Part shown: one piece after another, positions 43,777 to 53,862 of the stretch | Numbering within the stretch: the first letter of the stretch is position 1 | Layout of the letters: each line of letters opens with the position of its first letter | Source of the DNA: Halomonas sp. H10-9-1 | Lineage (GTDB): Bacteria; Pseudomonadota; Gammaproteobacteria; Pseudomonadales; Halomonadaceae | Direction: 5' to 3' | DNA: 64,000 bases | NCBI RefSeq assembly: GCF_040147005.1 | Contig: NZ_JAMSHO010000001.1 | Location: 2,914,001 to 2,978,000 of the forward strand | The notes under the pieces: model-generated | Seen by the model: the letters and a program-made list of their open reading frames with translations, nothing else | Database searches by the model: none | What the model was told of the DNA's origin: nothing | Position numbers and translations under genes: made by a program

Positions 43777-44817
43777 ATGCAGCGCGCCGACTTCCATTTC
43801 GAGCTCCCCGACGAGTTGATCGCCCGCTACCCTTCCGAGCAGCGTACCGACTGCCGACTGCTGTGCGTGGATGGCGCGAGCGGCGGACTCACCCACCGAC
43901 GCTTCCCGGACCTGCTCGAACTGCTCGAGCCAGGCGACCTGCTGGTGTTCAACGACACGCGGGTGATCCCGGCACGGCTGCACGGCCACAAGGCCAGCGG
44001 CGGCAAGGTGGAGATGCTGCTCGAGCGCCCCCTGGATGTTCACCGCGGCCTGGCCCACCTGCGCTCCAGCAAGTCGCCCAAGCCCGGCACCGAGCTGATC
44101 TTCGAAGGCGATGTGCGCGCCGTTGTGGAGGGGCGCCGTGATGCCCTGTTCGAGCTACGCTTCCTCGGCGACACGCCGCTGATCGAGCTGCTCGAGCGTC
44201 ACGGGCACATGCCGCTGCCGCCCTATATCGACCGCGACGACGAAAGCAGCGACCGCGACCGCTACCAGACGGTCTACGCGCGTCGCGACGGTGCCGTGGC
44301 CGCCCCCACCGCGGGGCTGCACTTCGATGAGCCGCTGCTCGCGGCGCTGGCCGAGAAGGGCATCGAGCGCGCCTTCGTTACCCTGCACGTGGGCGCTGGC
44401 ACCTTCCAGCCGGTGCGCGTCGACGATATCCGCGAGCACCAGATGCACAGCGAGTGGCTGGAAGTGGACGAGACCACCTGTGAGCAGGTGCGCGTCGCGC
44501 GGGCCGCGGGCCGCCGGGTCATCGCCGTGGGCACCACCAGCGTGCGCTGCCTCGAGAGCGCCTGCGCCAACAGCAAGGATGGCGAGATCGCCCCCTACCG
44601 CGGCGAGACCGATATCTTCATCTATCCCGGTTACGCCTGGCGTTGCGTGGATGCCCTGGTCACCAACTTCCACTTGCCGGAGTCCACCCTGCTGATGCTG
44701 GTGGCCTCTTTCGCCGGCTACGACACCACCCTGGCGGCCTACCGCGAGGCGGTGGCCGAGCGCTATGCCTTCTTCAGCTATGGCGATGCCATGTTCCTGA
44801 CCCGCAAGACGTCCTGA
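43777..44817 (+). CDS. queA: S-adenosylmethionine:tRNA ribosyltransferase-isomerase
   Basis: A 346-residue enzyme that converts preQ1 in tRNA to epoxyqueuosine using the ribosyl group of SAM. Motifs include [62 protein letters not shown] and [17 protein letters not shown], all strongly conserved in QueA. The start MQRADFHF at 43777 matches the family. It is followed by tgt, the enzyme acting one step earlier. Confidence 0.97.
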   Translation: MQRADFHFELPDELIARYPSEQRTDCRLLCVDGASGGLTHRRFPDLLELLEPGDLLVFNDTRVIPARLHGHKASGGKVEMLLERPLDVHRGLAHLRSSKSPKPGTELIFEGDVRAVVEGRRDALFELRFLGDTPLIELLERHGHMPLPPYIDRDDESSDRDRYQTVYARRDGAVAAPTAGLHFDEPLLAALAEKGIERAFVTLHVGAGTFQPVRVDDIREHQMHSEWLEVDETTCEQVRVARAAGRRVIAVGTTSVRCLESACANSKDGEIAPYRGETDIFIYPGYAWRCVDALVTNFHLPESTLLMLVASFAGYDTTLAAYREAVAERYAFFSYGDAMFLTRKTS

Positions 44818-44905
44818 GTTTGGCCATGCTGCGTTAAACGCTGTCTCAAAACACTCATTTACACCCGTAAACTCCGTGTTCCTCGACAGCGCTTGCCTTG
44901 CCTGA

Positions 44906-46081
<1,176 letters not shown>

Positions 46082-46181
46082 CAGCCGCCGGTGCGCGCCC
46101 TGAGGGCAGGGCACCGGTCGCCACTGCCCCGCGACAGCACGGCAGACCCTCTTACCCATCCCAACCAGGAGACCCACATCC

Positions 46182-46514
46182 ATGCTGGATTTCTTCATCG
46201 CGCCGGCCTATGCCCAGGACGCTCCCGCCGGGGGCGGTATCGCCCAGATCGTCATGCTGGTCGGTTTCGTTGCCATCTTCTACTTCCTGCTGTGGCGCCC
46301 CCAGGCCAAGCGCGCCAAGCAGCACAAGCAGCTGATCGGCAACCTCTCCAAGGGTGACGAGATCGTCATCGGCGGCGGCATGTTGGGTCGCATCACCAAG
46401 GTGAGCGAGGACAGCGAGTTCCTGACCATGCAGATCGCCGAAGGCACCGAGGTCAGCGTGCAGAAGAACGCCGTGGCCGCCGTGTTGCCCAAGGGCACCA
46501 TCAAGTCCATCTGA
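46182..46514 (+). CDS. yajC: Sec translocase accessory subunit YajC
   Basis: A 110-residue single-pass inner-membrane protein associated with SecDF. The N-terminus MLDFFIAPAYAQDA is family-typical, followed by one transmembrane helix (IVMLVGFVAIFYFLLWRPQAKR) and a cytoplasmic domain with GDEIVIGGGMLGRITKV. AGGAG precedes the ATG. Gene order tgt-yajC-secD-secF is the standard one. Confidence 0.97.
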   Translation: MLDFFIAPAYAQDAPAGGGIAQIVMLVGFVAIFYFLLWRPQAKRAKQHKQLIGNLSKGDEIVIGGGMLGRITKVSEDSEFLTMQIAEGTEVSVQKNAVAAVLPKGTIKSI

Positions 46515-46663
46515 CTCGTGTCCTACCCGGCCCCGGCTGTTTCACGCGGCAGGGCCGTCCTTCGACCGCCGCCCAGGCACTGCCGGCGTCGGTCGTGGCG
46601 TGATCGCGTCAGCTCCTCCTGCTTTTCAGCAACCTATCGTCAGCTATCTAGGACAGGGCCCGC

Positions 46664-48514
46664 ATGCTCAACCGTTATCCCCTGTGGAAGTATCTGCTGA
46701 TACTCATCGTCCTGCTCATCGGCCTGATCTACTCGCTGCCCAATCTCTTCCCGGAAGATCCGGCGATCCAGATCAGTAGCGAACGCGGCGACGCCACTAT
46801 CGATGAACGCCAGCTCGAGAGTATCCAGGCATCCTTGAACGATGCCGGCATCGAGATCAAGAACACCGAACGTAGCCAGACCAGCACCCTGCTACGCCTG
46901 CGCACCCCCGACGCCCAGATCGCCGCCCGCGACCGGGTCGCCGCCATGCTCGGCGAGGAGTATGTGGTCGCGCTCAACCTGGCCGAGTCGACCCCCGGGT
47001 GGCTGCAGTCACTCTCCGCTTCGCCCATGACGCTGGGCCTCGACCTGCGCGGCGGCGTGCACTTCCTGCTGGAAGTGGACATGCAGGCGGCCGTCAGCCA
47101 GCGCCTGGAGGTCAACGCCAGCGCCATGCGCGAGCTGCTGCGCGACGAGCGCATCCGCTACCGCGACACCGAGATCGACGACCGCACCCTGACCCTGAGC
47201 TTCACCGATGCCGAGGATCGCAATACCGCGCGGAGCCTGATCAGCCGCGAGTTCCCCGACTTCCAGTACGAGAGTCGTGGCGACGGGCGCGGTGCCGCCC
47301 TGGCCATGACCCTGACCGACCAGGCGGTCAACGCGATTCAGGACTACGCCATCAACCAGAACCTGACCACCCTGCGCAACCGGGTGAACGAGCTGGGGGT
47401 GGCAGAGCCGCTGGTACAGCGCCAGGGGCCGGACCGCATCGTGGTCGAGCTGCCCGGCGTGCAGGATACCGCCGAGGCCAAGCGCATCGTCGGTGCCACC
47501 GCCAACCTGGAGTTCCGCCTCGAGGCGCGCCCCGATACGCCGGACAGCGAGATCGAGACCCTGACGTTCCGCAATGCGCCGTCACGCAGCGCCGACCTGA
47601 TGCGCGACGTGATCATCACCGGTGACCAGGTCTCCAACGCCAACCGCAGCTTCGACGAGAACGGTCGCCCCCAGGTCAACATCGACCTGGATGGCACCGG
47701 CGGCACCCTGATGAACCGTGCCACCCGCACCAACATCGGGCGCAACATGGCGGTCGTCTACATCGAGCACAAGACCCGCGACAGCGTGGAGATGGTCGAC
47801 GGCGAGGAGACCGTGGTCCGCGATGCCTACACCGAGCGCGGCATCATCAGCCTGGCCACCATCCAGAGCGCCCTGGGCAACAGCTTCCGCATCACCGGAC
47901 TCGACTCGCCCACCGAGGCGGCAGAGCTCTCCCTGCTGCTGCGCTCGGGCTCGCTGGCCGCACCGATCTACTTCGTGCAGGAGCGCACCATCGGCCCGAG
48001 CCTGGGCGCCGAGAACATCAAGCGTGGCGTGATGTCGGTGCAGATCGGCCTGCTGCTGGTGGTGCTGTTCATGCTGATCCGCTACAAGGTGTTCGGCATC
48101 TTCGCCAACCTGGCCCTGGCGCTCAACCTGACCCTGCTGGTGGCGGCGATGTCGATGCTCGGCGCCACCCTCACCCTGCCCGGCATCGCCGGCATCGTGC
48201 TGACACTGGGCATGGCGGTGGACGCCAACGTGCTGATCTTCGAGCGAATACGCGAGGAGCTGCGTGCGGGACTCTCGGTACAGCAGGCGATACACGCCGG
48301 CTACGAGCGCGCCTTCTCCTCCATCGTCGACGCCAACATCACCACCCTGCTGGTGGCGGTGATTCTGTTCTCGATCGGCACCGGACCGGTCAAGGGCTTC
48401 GCCGTGACCCTGTCGCTGGGCATTCTCACCTCGCTGTTCACCGCCCTGATGGTGACCCGTGCCATGGTGAATCTCGTCTATGGCGGCAAGCCGGTCAAGA
48501 AGCTCTGGATATAA
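46664..48514 (+). CDS. secD: Protein translocase subunit SecD
   Basis: A 616-residue inner-membrane RND-type protein that uses the proton gradient to pull proteins through SecYEG. It starts MLNRYPLWKYLLILIVLLIG (TM1), then a large periplasmic P1 domain. LGLDLRGGVHFLLEVDM is the D2 motif, GERAxx-like motifs follow, and five more helices close the protein, including GIVLTLGMAVDANVLIFERIREEL. Length equals that of E. coli SecD (615). AGGACAGGG lies before the ATG. Confidence 0.97.
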   Translation: MLNRYPLWKYLLILIVLLIGLIYSLPNLFPEDPAIQISSERGDATIDERQLESIQASLNDAGIEIKNTERSQTSTLLRLRTPDAQIAARDRVAAMLGEEYVVALNLAESTPGWLQSLSASPMTLGLDLRGGVHFLLEVDMQAAVSQRLEVNASAMRELLRDERIRYRDTEIDDRTLTLSFTDAEDRNTARSLISREFPDFQYESRGDGRGAALAMTLTDQAVNAIQDYAINQNLTTLRNRVNELGVAEPLVQRQGPDRIVVELPGVQDTAEAKRIVGATANLEFRLEARPDTPDSEIETLTFRNAPSRSADLMRDVIITGDQVSNANRSFDENGRPQVNIDLDGTGGTLMNRATRTNIGRNMAVVYIEHKTRDSVEMVDGEETVVRDAYTERGIISLATIQSALGNSFRITGLDSPTEAAELSLLLRSGSLAAPIYFVQERTIGPSLGAENIKRGVMSVQIGLLLVVLFMLIRYKVFGIFANLALALNLTLLVAAMSMLGATLTLPGIAGIVLTLGMAVDANVLIFERIREELRAGLSVQQAIHAGYERAFSSIVDANITTLLVAVILFSIGTGPVKGFAVTLSLGILTSLFTALMVTRAMVNLVYGGKPVKKLWI

Positions 48515-48523
48515 GAGGTGATC

Positions 48524-49447
48524 ATGAAAAGCCTGGCCAATCGACAGATCGACTTCATGGGCAAGCGGAAGATCGCCTTCGGGATCTCCGCCCTGCTGAT
48601 CCTGGCATCGCTCGCCTCGCTGCTGTTCCAGCAGCTCAGCCTGGGCCTGGACTTCACCGGCGGCACCCTGGTGGAGGTGCGCTACGCCGTGGCGCCCTCG
48701 CTCGATGCGGTACGCCAGACCCTGGAGGCCGCCGAGTTCCGTGATGTCTCGGTGCAGACCTTCGGCGCTGCCAACGAGGTGCTGATCCGCCTGCAGCAGG
48801 CCTTCGATGCCGACGTCGGCGACCGTGTGGTGGAGCTGCTACGCCGCAGTGGCGAGGAGGTCAGCCTGGTACGCGCCGAGTTCGTCGGCGCCCAGGTGGG
48901 TGACCAGCTGCGCGACCAGTCCGGCCTCGGCCTGCTGGTGGCGCTGGGCATCGTGATGCTCTATGTGGCCTTCCGCTTCCAGTACAAGTTCGCGATCGGC
49001 GCGCTGCTGGCCCTGATGCACGACGTGATCATCGTGGTCGGCGCCTTCTCGCTGTTCCAGCTCGAGTTCGACCTGACCGTGCTGGCCGCGGTGCTGGCGG
49101 TGATCGGCTACTCGCTCAACGACACCATCGTGGTCTACGACCGCATCCGCGAGAATATTCGCAAGTCGCGTATCGACGACATGCCGGCGATCTTCAACGA
49201 ATCGCTCAACCAGACCCTGTCGCGCACCCTGGCCACCTCCGGTACCACCCTGCTGGTGCTGGTGGCGCTGCTGGCGCTGGGCGGTGACATGATCGAGGGC
49301 TTCGCCATCGCCCTGATCCTCGGCGTGGTGGTGGGCACCTACTCTTCCATCTATATATCAGGCGCCCTGCTGCTGCCGCTGGGACTCAACCGCGAGGACC
49401 TGATTCCGGCGAGGAAGGAGGACCCCGAGGCCGAGGAGCTGCCCTGA
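48524..49447 (+). CDS. secF: Protein translocase subunit SecF
   Basis: A 307-residue partner of SecD with six membrane helices. DFTGGTLVEVRY is the SecF D1-type motif, and AVIGYSLNDTIVVYDRIREN carries the conserved residues of TM4. It is 9 bp after secD. I choose ATG 48524 rather than the GTG at 48518, since the AGAGG site is better spaced from it. A 14-bp stem terminator follows. Confidence 0.96.
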   Translation: MKSLANRQIDFMGKRKIAFGISALLILASLASLLFQQLSLGLDFTGGTLVEVRYAVAPSLDAVRQTLEAAEFRDVSVQTFGAANEVLIRLQQAFDADVGDRVVELLRRSGEEVSLVRAEFVGAQVGDQLRDQSGLGLLVALGIVMLYVAFRFQYKFAIGALLALMHDVIIVVGAFSLFQLEFDLTVLAAVLAVIGYSLNDTIVVYDRIRENIRKSRIDDMPAIFNESLNQTLSRTLATSGTTLLVLVALLALGGDMIEGFAIALILGVVVGTYSSIYISGALLLPLGLNREDLIPARKEDPEAEELP

Positions 49448-49473
49448 GCGGCAGGCCTGCCGGGCCGAAAGGG

Positions 49474-49505
49474 AGCGCCCCCGCCGAGCCATCGGCGGGG
49501 GCGCT
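49474..49505. terminator. Strong bidirectional terminator after secF
   Basis: A perfect 14-bp stem (49474-49487 with 49492-49505) and 4-base loop GCCA is followed rightward by GTCGTTT. It lies between the convergent secF and META lipoprotein genes and should end transcription of the yajC-secDF operon. Confidence 0.85.
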
Positions 49506-49534
49506 GTCGTTTCAGGTGCCCGATTGCCTGGGGC

Positions 49535-49999
49535 TCAGTTGGCCTGGCGCCAGCCACCCAGCACCCGCTGGTCGGGGCCGAAGAACACCAGCCGATCGTG
49601 GTCGATCAGGTAGCGGTAGGCGGTCTCCAGCATCCCGGTGACGCGGGCGGCGTCTTCCAGCTGCGGGCAGCCGCGCCGGGTGGTGGAAAGCTCGCTGACC
49701 TCGATGCGCTGGTTGTCGCCGAGGTGCACCCGGCCACGCATCTCGTTGCAGCCGTCGCTGCCCACCAGGCGACCATCGCGGTCGATCTCGAACCAGGGGG
49801 TCTCTGGCATCGAGAGCCGCTCGCTGGTGCCCACCAGCAGCAGGTTCCAGCGCTGTTCCACCAGCGGCCCCTCCAGGCCGCCGGAAGAGTCCTCGCTGGG
49901 AGCCGGGGAGCGACTTCCGCAGGCGGCCAGCAGGGCGGCGGCAGCCAGCACCAGCAGCGGGCGGGCCTTGCGCAGTCGCAGTGGTGTTGCCCTTACCAT
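49535..49999 (-). CDS. META-domain (HslJ-like) lipoprotein
   Basis: A 154-residue lipoprotein: basic start, hydrophobic stretch and lipobox LAAC near residue 26. The mature domain has [17 protein letters not shown], the core of the META/HslJ fold, and STTRRGCPQ, typical of the family's second half; the two cysteines may form a disulfide. HslJ-type proteins are stress-linked envelope proteins. Its ATG overlaps the end of gloA. Confidence 0.87.
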   Translation of the reverse strand: MVRATPLRLRKARPLLVLAAAALLAACGSRSPAPSEDSSGGLEGPLVEQRWNLLLVGTSERLSMPETPWFEIDRDGRLVGSDGCNEMRGRVHLGDNQRIEVSELSTTRRGCPQLEDAARVTGMLETAYRYLIDHDRLVFFGPDQRVLGGWRQAN

Positions 50000-50433
50000 G
50001 TGCCGGTGTTCTCCATGGAGGCCCAGGGTTCGCGGGGCGGCTGTGCCTCGCCCTTCTGCAGCAGCTCCACCGAGATACCATCGGGGCTCCTGACGAAGGC
50101 CATATGGCCGTCACGGGGCGGGCGATTGATGGTCACCCCGGCGTTCTGCAGCTTCTCGCACAGGGTGTAGATGTCCTCCACCCGGTAGGCCAGGTGGCCG
50201 AAGTTGCGCCCGCCGCCGTACTCCTCCGGATCCCAGTTCCAGGTCAACTCCAGCTCCGGGGCCTGGAGTTCACTGGAGCGCGCCTCGTCATCGGGCGCGG
50301 CGAGGAAGACCAGGGTGAAGCGCCCCTTGTCGTTCTCCTTGCGGCGGACCTCGCGAAGGCCCAGCAGGTCGCAGTAGAAGTGCAGCGAGGCGTCCAGGTC
50401 GCTGACGCGCACCATGGTGTGCAGGTACTGCAT
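49993..50433 (-). CDS. gloA: Lactoylglutathione lyase (glyoxalase I)
   Basis: A 146-residue metalloenzyme of the VOC fold that converts the methylglyoxal-glutathione hemithioacetal to S-lactoylglutathione. Metal ligands can be placed: His in YLHTMVRV, Glu in LELTWNW, His in [13 protein letters not shown] and Glu in ISVELLQK. The start MQYLHTM at 50433 has AGGGAG upstream; longer frames are not supported. It overlaps the META lipoprotein gene, suggesting an operon. Confidence 0.95.
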   Translation of the reverse strand: MQYLHTMVRVSDLDASLHFYCDLLGLREVRRKENDKGRFTLVFLAAPDDEARSSELQAPELELTWNWDPEEYGGGRNFGHLAYRVEDIYTLCEKLQNAGVTINRPPRDGHMAFVRSPDGISVELLQKGEAQPPREPWASMENTGTW

Positions 50434-50527
50434 ATCGAACTCCCTGTCGTGTGGCATGAATCGTGTAGCGTGACGGGCAGTGTAAACCCGCAGAGGAGGG
50501 AAACGGAATGGCCAGGGAGATCCCCGC

Positions 50528-51064
50528 ATGAGCGACTACTGTGACCTGGCCCCGGGGCATCCGTTTCATGGCCCCTACCATGACCACGAGTACGGCTTCC
50601 CGGTCGCGGGCGACGAGGCCCTGTTCGAGCGACTGGCCCTCGAGATCAACCAGGCGGGGCTCTCCTGGCTCACCGTGCTCAAGAAGCGCGAGGCCTTCCG
50701 GCGCGCCTTCGAGGGCTTCGCCATCGAGCGGGTGGCGGCCTACGGCGAGGCCGAGCGCGCGCGGCTGCTGGCGGACGCCAGTATCATCCGCAACCGCCGC
50801 AAGGTCGACGCCGTGATCCACAACGCCGCGGTCATCCTCGAGCTCCGGGAGACCCACGGCAGCTTCCACGCCTGGCTCGACCACCACCACCCGCTCCCCC
50901 ACGCCGAGTGGGTGAGGCGCTTCAAGCGCACCTTCCGCTTCACCGGCCCGGAGATCGTCGGCGAGTTCCTGATGAGCACCGGCTACCTGCCCGGCGCCCA
51001 CCGCGACGACTGCCCGGTGCAGGCGCGCATCCTCGCCGCCGGGCCGCCCTGGGCGCTGCGCTGA
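50528..51064 (+). CDS. tag: DNA-3-methyladenine glycosylase I
   Basis: A 178-residue base-excision repair enzyme. It shows the N-terminal YCD..., YHDHEYGFP, the catalytic-region segment [23 protein letters not shown] and the zinc ligands (Cys5 region, His in YHDHE, and HRDDC near the C-terminus). It is slightly shorter than E. coli Tag (187). GGGAGAT precedes the ATG. It is divergent from gloA with about 95 bp between. Confidence 0.93.
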   Translation: MSDYCDLAPGHPFHGPYHDHEYGFPVAGDEALFERLALEINQAGLSWLTVLKKREAFRRAFEGFAIERVAAYGEAERARLLADASIIRNRRKVDAVIHNAAVILELRETHGSFHAWLDHHHPLPHAEWVRRFKRTFRFTGPEIVGEFLMSTGYLPGAHRDDCPVQARILAAGPPWALR

Positions 51065-51146
51065 GGCCGCCAACCGGGCGGCCGGGGGAACCCTGGCCGC
51101 CGTCAGGCATCCCAGATCAGACCCCGACCACGAGGACACCACGACC

Positions 51147-52214
51147 ATGGATTCCCTGACCCAGGCGGCGCTGGGCGCCGCGGTGGGAGGCGCCGTGCTC
51201 GGCCGCCGCCTGGGCCGCAAGGCCGTGCTGATCGGCGCCGCGCTCGGCACCCTCCCCGACCTCGACGTGGTGATCGACTATGGCGACGCCGTGGCCAACG
51301 TCACCGAGCATCGCGGCTTCTCCCACTCGCTGTTCGTGCTGACGGGGCTGGCCGCGCTGCTCACCCTGCTGGCGACGCGCCTCGCCCCGGCCCGTGATAT
51401 CTCCGCGGGGCGCTGGGCGGCCTTCTTCGGCCTCTGCCTGCTCACCCACCCGCTGCTCGACGCCCTGACCACCTACGGCACCCAGATCTGGTGGCCGCTG
51501 GACGTGCGTCCCGCCGCCTACCCCATCGTCTTCATCATCGACCCGCTGGTCACGCTGCCGCTGCTGGTGGGGACCGGGGTAGCGCTGGTCACCGGCAACG
51601 GCCAGCGCGCCCCGGCCCGGGGACTGGCGCTGGCGGGCGCCTACCTGGTGCTGGCCTTCGGCGCCAAGCAGCTGGTGGAGGCGCGCCTCGCACCGGTGCT
51701 GGCCGAGCGCGGCCTGGAGGGTCAGCCGCGGCTGGTGCAGCCCACGCCCTTCAACATCCTGCTGTGGCGGGCCACGGTGGTGGCGGGGGACGACCACCAC
51801 GAGCTGCTGGTGGGCCTCCTGGACGGCGATACCCCACCGACGGTGGAGACCTACCGCCGTGGCGCCGAGCTCGAGGCGGCGGCGCTGGACAGCGAGCGCG
51901 GCCGGCGCCTGGCGTGGTTCGCCGGCCCCTTCCTGCGCTACGAGAGCCGTGAGATCGACGGCCGGGAGACCCTGGTGGCCACCGACCTGCGCCTGGGCTT
52001 CCCGGGGTTCCACCCCTTCGCCTTCGACCTGGCGGTTCGCGACGGGGAGGTGTGGCGCCCGGTAGCCACCTCCCGCCAACTGCCGGCGCCGTCGCGCGGC
52101 AACCGCGAGGCGCTGACGCGCCTGGCCGGGCGCATCCTGGCCCCGAGCCCGGCACTGTGCACCAGCGACTTCGTCGCCGCGGGCTGGCTGCAGGAGGCGC
52201 CCGAGGGCTGCTGA
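51147..52214 (+). CDS. DUF457 (YdjM/YbcI-like) inner-membrane metal-dependent hydrolase
   Basis: A 355-residue protein. The N-terminal membrane half contains MDSLTQAALGAAVGGAVLG, LGTLPDLDVV and EHRGFSHSLF, the histidine/aspartate motifs of DUF457 proteins; LTHPLLDALTTYGTQ adds further putative metal ligands. About four hydrophobic helices are followed by a soluble C-terminal half from residue 200. E. coli YdjM is a LexA-controlled relative; the actual reaction is unknown. GAGGA precedes the ATG. Confidence 0.87.
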   Translation: MDSLTQAALGAAVGGAVLGRRLGRKAVLIGAALGTLPDLDVVIDYGDAVANVTEHRGFSHSLFVLTGLAALLTLLATRLAPARDISAGRWAAFFGLCLLTHPLLDALTTYGTQIWWPLDVRPAAYPIVFIIDPLVTLPLLVGTGVALVTGNGQRAPARGLALAGAYLVLAFGAKQLVEARLAPVLAERGLEGQPRLVQPTPFNILLWRATVVAGDDHHELLVGLLDGDTPPTVETYRRGAELEAAALDSERGRRLAWFAGPFLRYESREIDGRETLVATDLRLGFPGFHPFAFDLAVRDGEVWRPVATSRQLPAPSRGNREALTRLAGRILAPSPALCTSDFVAAGWLQEAPEGC

Positions 52215-52229
52215 GCCATCATGAGGCAC

Positions 52230-52271
52230 CAACGGCAACGGGGCGGCCCAAGGGCCGCCCCGTTGCCGTTG
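52230..52271. terminator. Long hairpin between convergent genes
   Basis: A perfect 20-bp stem (52230-52249 with 52252-52271) and a 2-base loop stand between the DUF457 gene and azoR. A GTTGCC unit is repeated three times on its right flank (52262-52279). It probably stops transcription from both sides, although no long T-run follows. Confidence 0.7.
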
Positions 52272-52299
52272 CCGTTGCCATGGCTCGGCTGGCGTCGCC

Positions 52300-52908
52300 T
52301 TACAGGCGCTCCACCAGGCCGTCGATGGCCTGGCGGGCCTCCTTGAGCGCCGCCTCGCGATGCGACTCGCCCATGTTGAGCCCCTCGGCGAAGACGGTGT
52401 CCACCTCGGTGATCCCCATCATGCCCAGCATCAGCTTGAGGTGAGGGGTCTGGGTGTCCTTCTCGGTGCCGGCGTACTGGCCGCCACGGGCCGCCAGGAT
52501 CACCGCGCGCTTGCCCTCCACCAGGCCCTGGGGGCCGTTCTCGGTGTAGCGGAAGGTCTCGCCGGCACGCATCACCCGGTCGAACCACGCCTTGAGCTGG
52601 CTGGGGATCCCCAGGTTGTACATCGGCACCCCCAGCACCACGACGTCGTGGCCGCGCAGCTCGGCGAGCAGATCGTCGGAGCGGGCCGCCAGGGCGCGCT
52701 GCTCGTCGCTGCGCTCCTCGGCCGCCACCTGCCAGCTGCCGAGCTCAGCCAGCCCCAGGTGCGGCAGCTCCTCGGCCACCAGGTCACGGTGGGTGATCTC
52801 GACACCGTCACGGGCCTCGGCGCGGGCGATGAAGTACTCGGCCAGCCCCTTGGACTGGCCGTTCTCGGCGAGGATGGAAGCGGTAAGCACGAGGACACGA
52901 GTGGTCAT
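52300..52908 (-). CDS. azoR: FMN-dependent NADH:quinone/azo reductase AzoR
   Basis: A 202-residue flavodoxin-fold enzyme that reduces quinones and azo compounds by two-electron steps. FMN-binding motifs are SILAENGQSKGLAEYF near the N-terminus and VPMYNLGIPSQLKAWFDRV. GETFRYTENGPQGLVEGK and LAARGGQY are AzoR-specific. Length matches E. coli AzoR (201). AGGAGG lies before the ATG at 52908. Confidence 0.95.
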   Translation of the reverse strand: MTTRVLVLTASILAENGQSKGLAEYFIARAEARDGVEITHRDLVAEELPHLGLAELGSWQVAAEERSDEQRALAARSDDLLAELRGHDVVVLGVPMYNLGIPSQLKAWFDRVMRAGETFRYTENGPQGLVEGKRAVILAARGGQYAGTEKDTQTPHLKLMLGMMGITEVDTVFAEGLNMGESHREAALKEARQAIDGLVERL

Positions 52909-53027
52909 GGCGACCTCCTTGGATCAGGCATGGAAGAATGGTCGCCATGATAGTTGGATTATTTGCCATGAAAAGCGCAAATATCCGCCTTGGATATTCG
53001 ATAAAAACGAAAACAATCCTGAAAGCG

Positions 53028-53723
53028 TCAGGGGGCAATGCCCTGGCCGCAGCCCCGATACTGCTCCCCGTCGACGCTGAGGGTCACCCGCGCCGGGAAG
53101 GGCTCGCCGCTCATGTCATCGAGGCAGGCGCCGGCCTCGATGCGCAGCGTGAAGGGGGTATCGCCGCGACCGCTGGCCAGGATCACCCGCCCAGCCTCGT
53201 TGTCGAGGGTCGTCACCCGGTAGGGCAGGGTCTGCTCGCGGTTGCCATAGTCGAGGGTCAGGGTGACCTCGGGGCGGTCGTGGGCGAGGCTCGCCATCCA
53301 GCCCGGCTCGTTGCCCCGCGCGTGGAACATCACCCCGGGGCGCTGCTTGCGGGTCAGCGCCTGGCGGCGCAGGCGGACCTGGCACTCCAGGCGTCCGCGC
53401 GGCGACTCGACCACGGCCCCCTCCCCCTTGTTCCAGAAGCTCAGCTCACCCTGCTCGAAGCGCGCCCCGCTGGCCACCACGGCGGGGGCCAGCCGCCAGG
53501 CGCCATGGGCCGACCACAGCCGCAGCTCCTCCTCGTCGGCGGCGGTGACCAGCGCCTGGTCCGGGGTGCAGCGCCAGGCGGTGAAGGCCTCCCCCTCACC
53601 GGGGAAGAGGGTCGAGGGCAGCAGCGGGGCCTGGCCGGTCGGGGTGATCGGCGCGGGGGCGCTGGCACAGCCCCCCAGCAGCAGGGTGGCGACGCACAGG
53701 ACGGGGGCGAGCGAGCGGGGCAT
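53028..53723 (-). CDS. Lipoprotein with MliC (lysozyme-inhibitor) domain and COG3650-like tail
   Basis: A 231-residue lipoprotein: signal MPRSLAPVLCVATLLLGGC with the lipobox cysteine near residue 19. Residues about 45-120 have the MliC/PliC pattern (AFTAWRCTPDQALVTAA ... ELSFWNKGEGAVVES), where family members inhibit c-type lysozyme. The C-terminal half (GNEPGWMASLAHDRPEVTLTLDYG ... FTLRIEAGACLDDMSGEPFP) matches the COG3650 type. AGGAGT precedes the ATG at 53723. The longer frame to 54437 overlaps metE and is a shadow. Confidence 0.85.
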   Translation of the reverse strand: MPRSLAPVLCVATLLLGGCASAPAPITPTGQAPLLPSTLFPGEGEAFTAWRCTPDQALVTAADEEELRLWSAHGAWRLAPAVVASGARFEQGELSFWNKGEGAVVESPRGRLECQVRLRRQALTRKQRPGVMFHARGNEPGWMASLAHDRPEVTLTLDYGNREQTLPYRVTTLDNEAGRVILASGRGDTPFTLRIEAGACLDDMSGEPFPARVTLSVDGEQYRGCGQGIAP

Positions 53724-53784
53724 GGCGACTCCTTGCATGAGCGGGATCCGATGGCCCCGAGCATAGCAGCTCCCGCCACCTGCT

Positions 53785-53838
53785 GGCGCCACCCGGCCAT
53801 GGCGCCACCCGGCCATGGCGCCACCCGGCCATGGCGCC
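53785..53838. repeat. Three tandem 16-bp repeats
   Basis: GGCGCCACCCGGCCAT is repeated at 53785-53800, 53801-53816 and 53817-53832, with a 6-bp partial copy to 53838. Each copy contains palindromic GGCGCC and GGCCATGGCC-like cores. They fill the gap between metE and the lipoprotein gene. Confidence 0.92.
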
Positions 53839-53862
53839 TGCCGCCAAGGTGCCAGGGCGCGC

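Noticed and set aside
46086..46115. Terminator between tgt and yajC
   Set aside because: An imperfect GC-rich hairpin is present but no T-run follows, and the genes are normally co-transcribed, so it is not called as a terminator.
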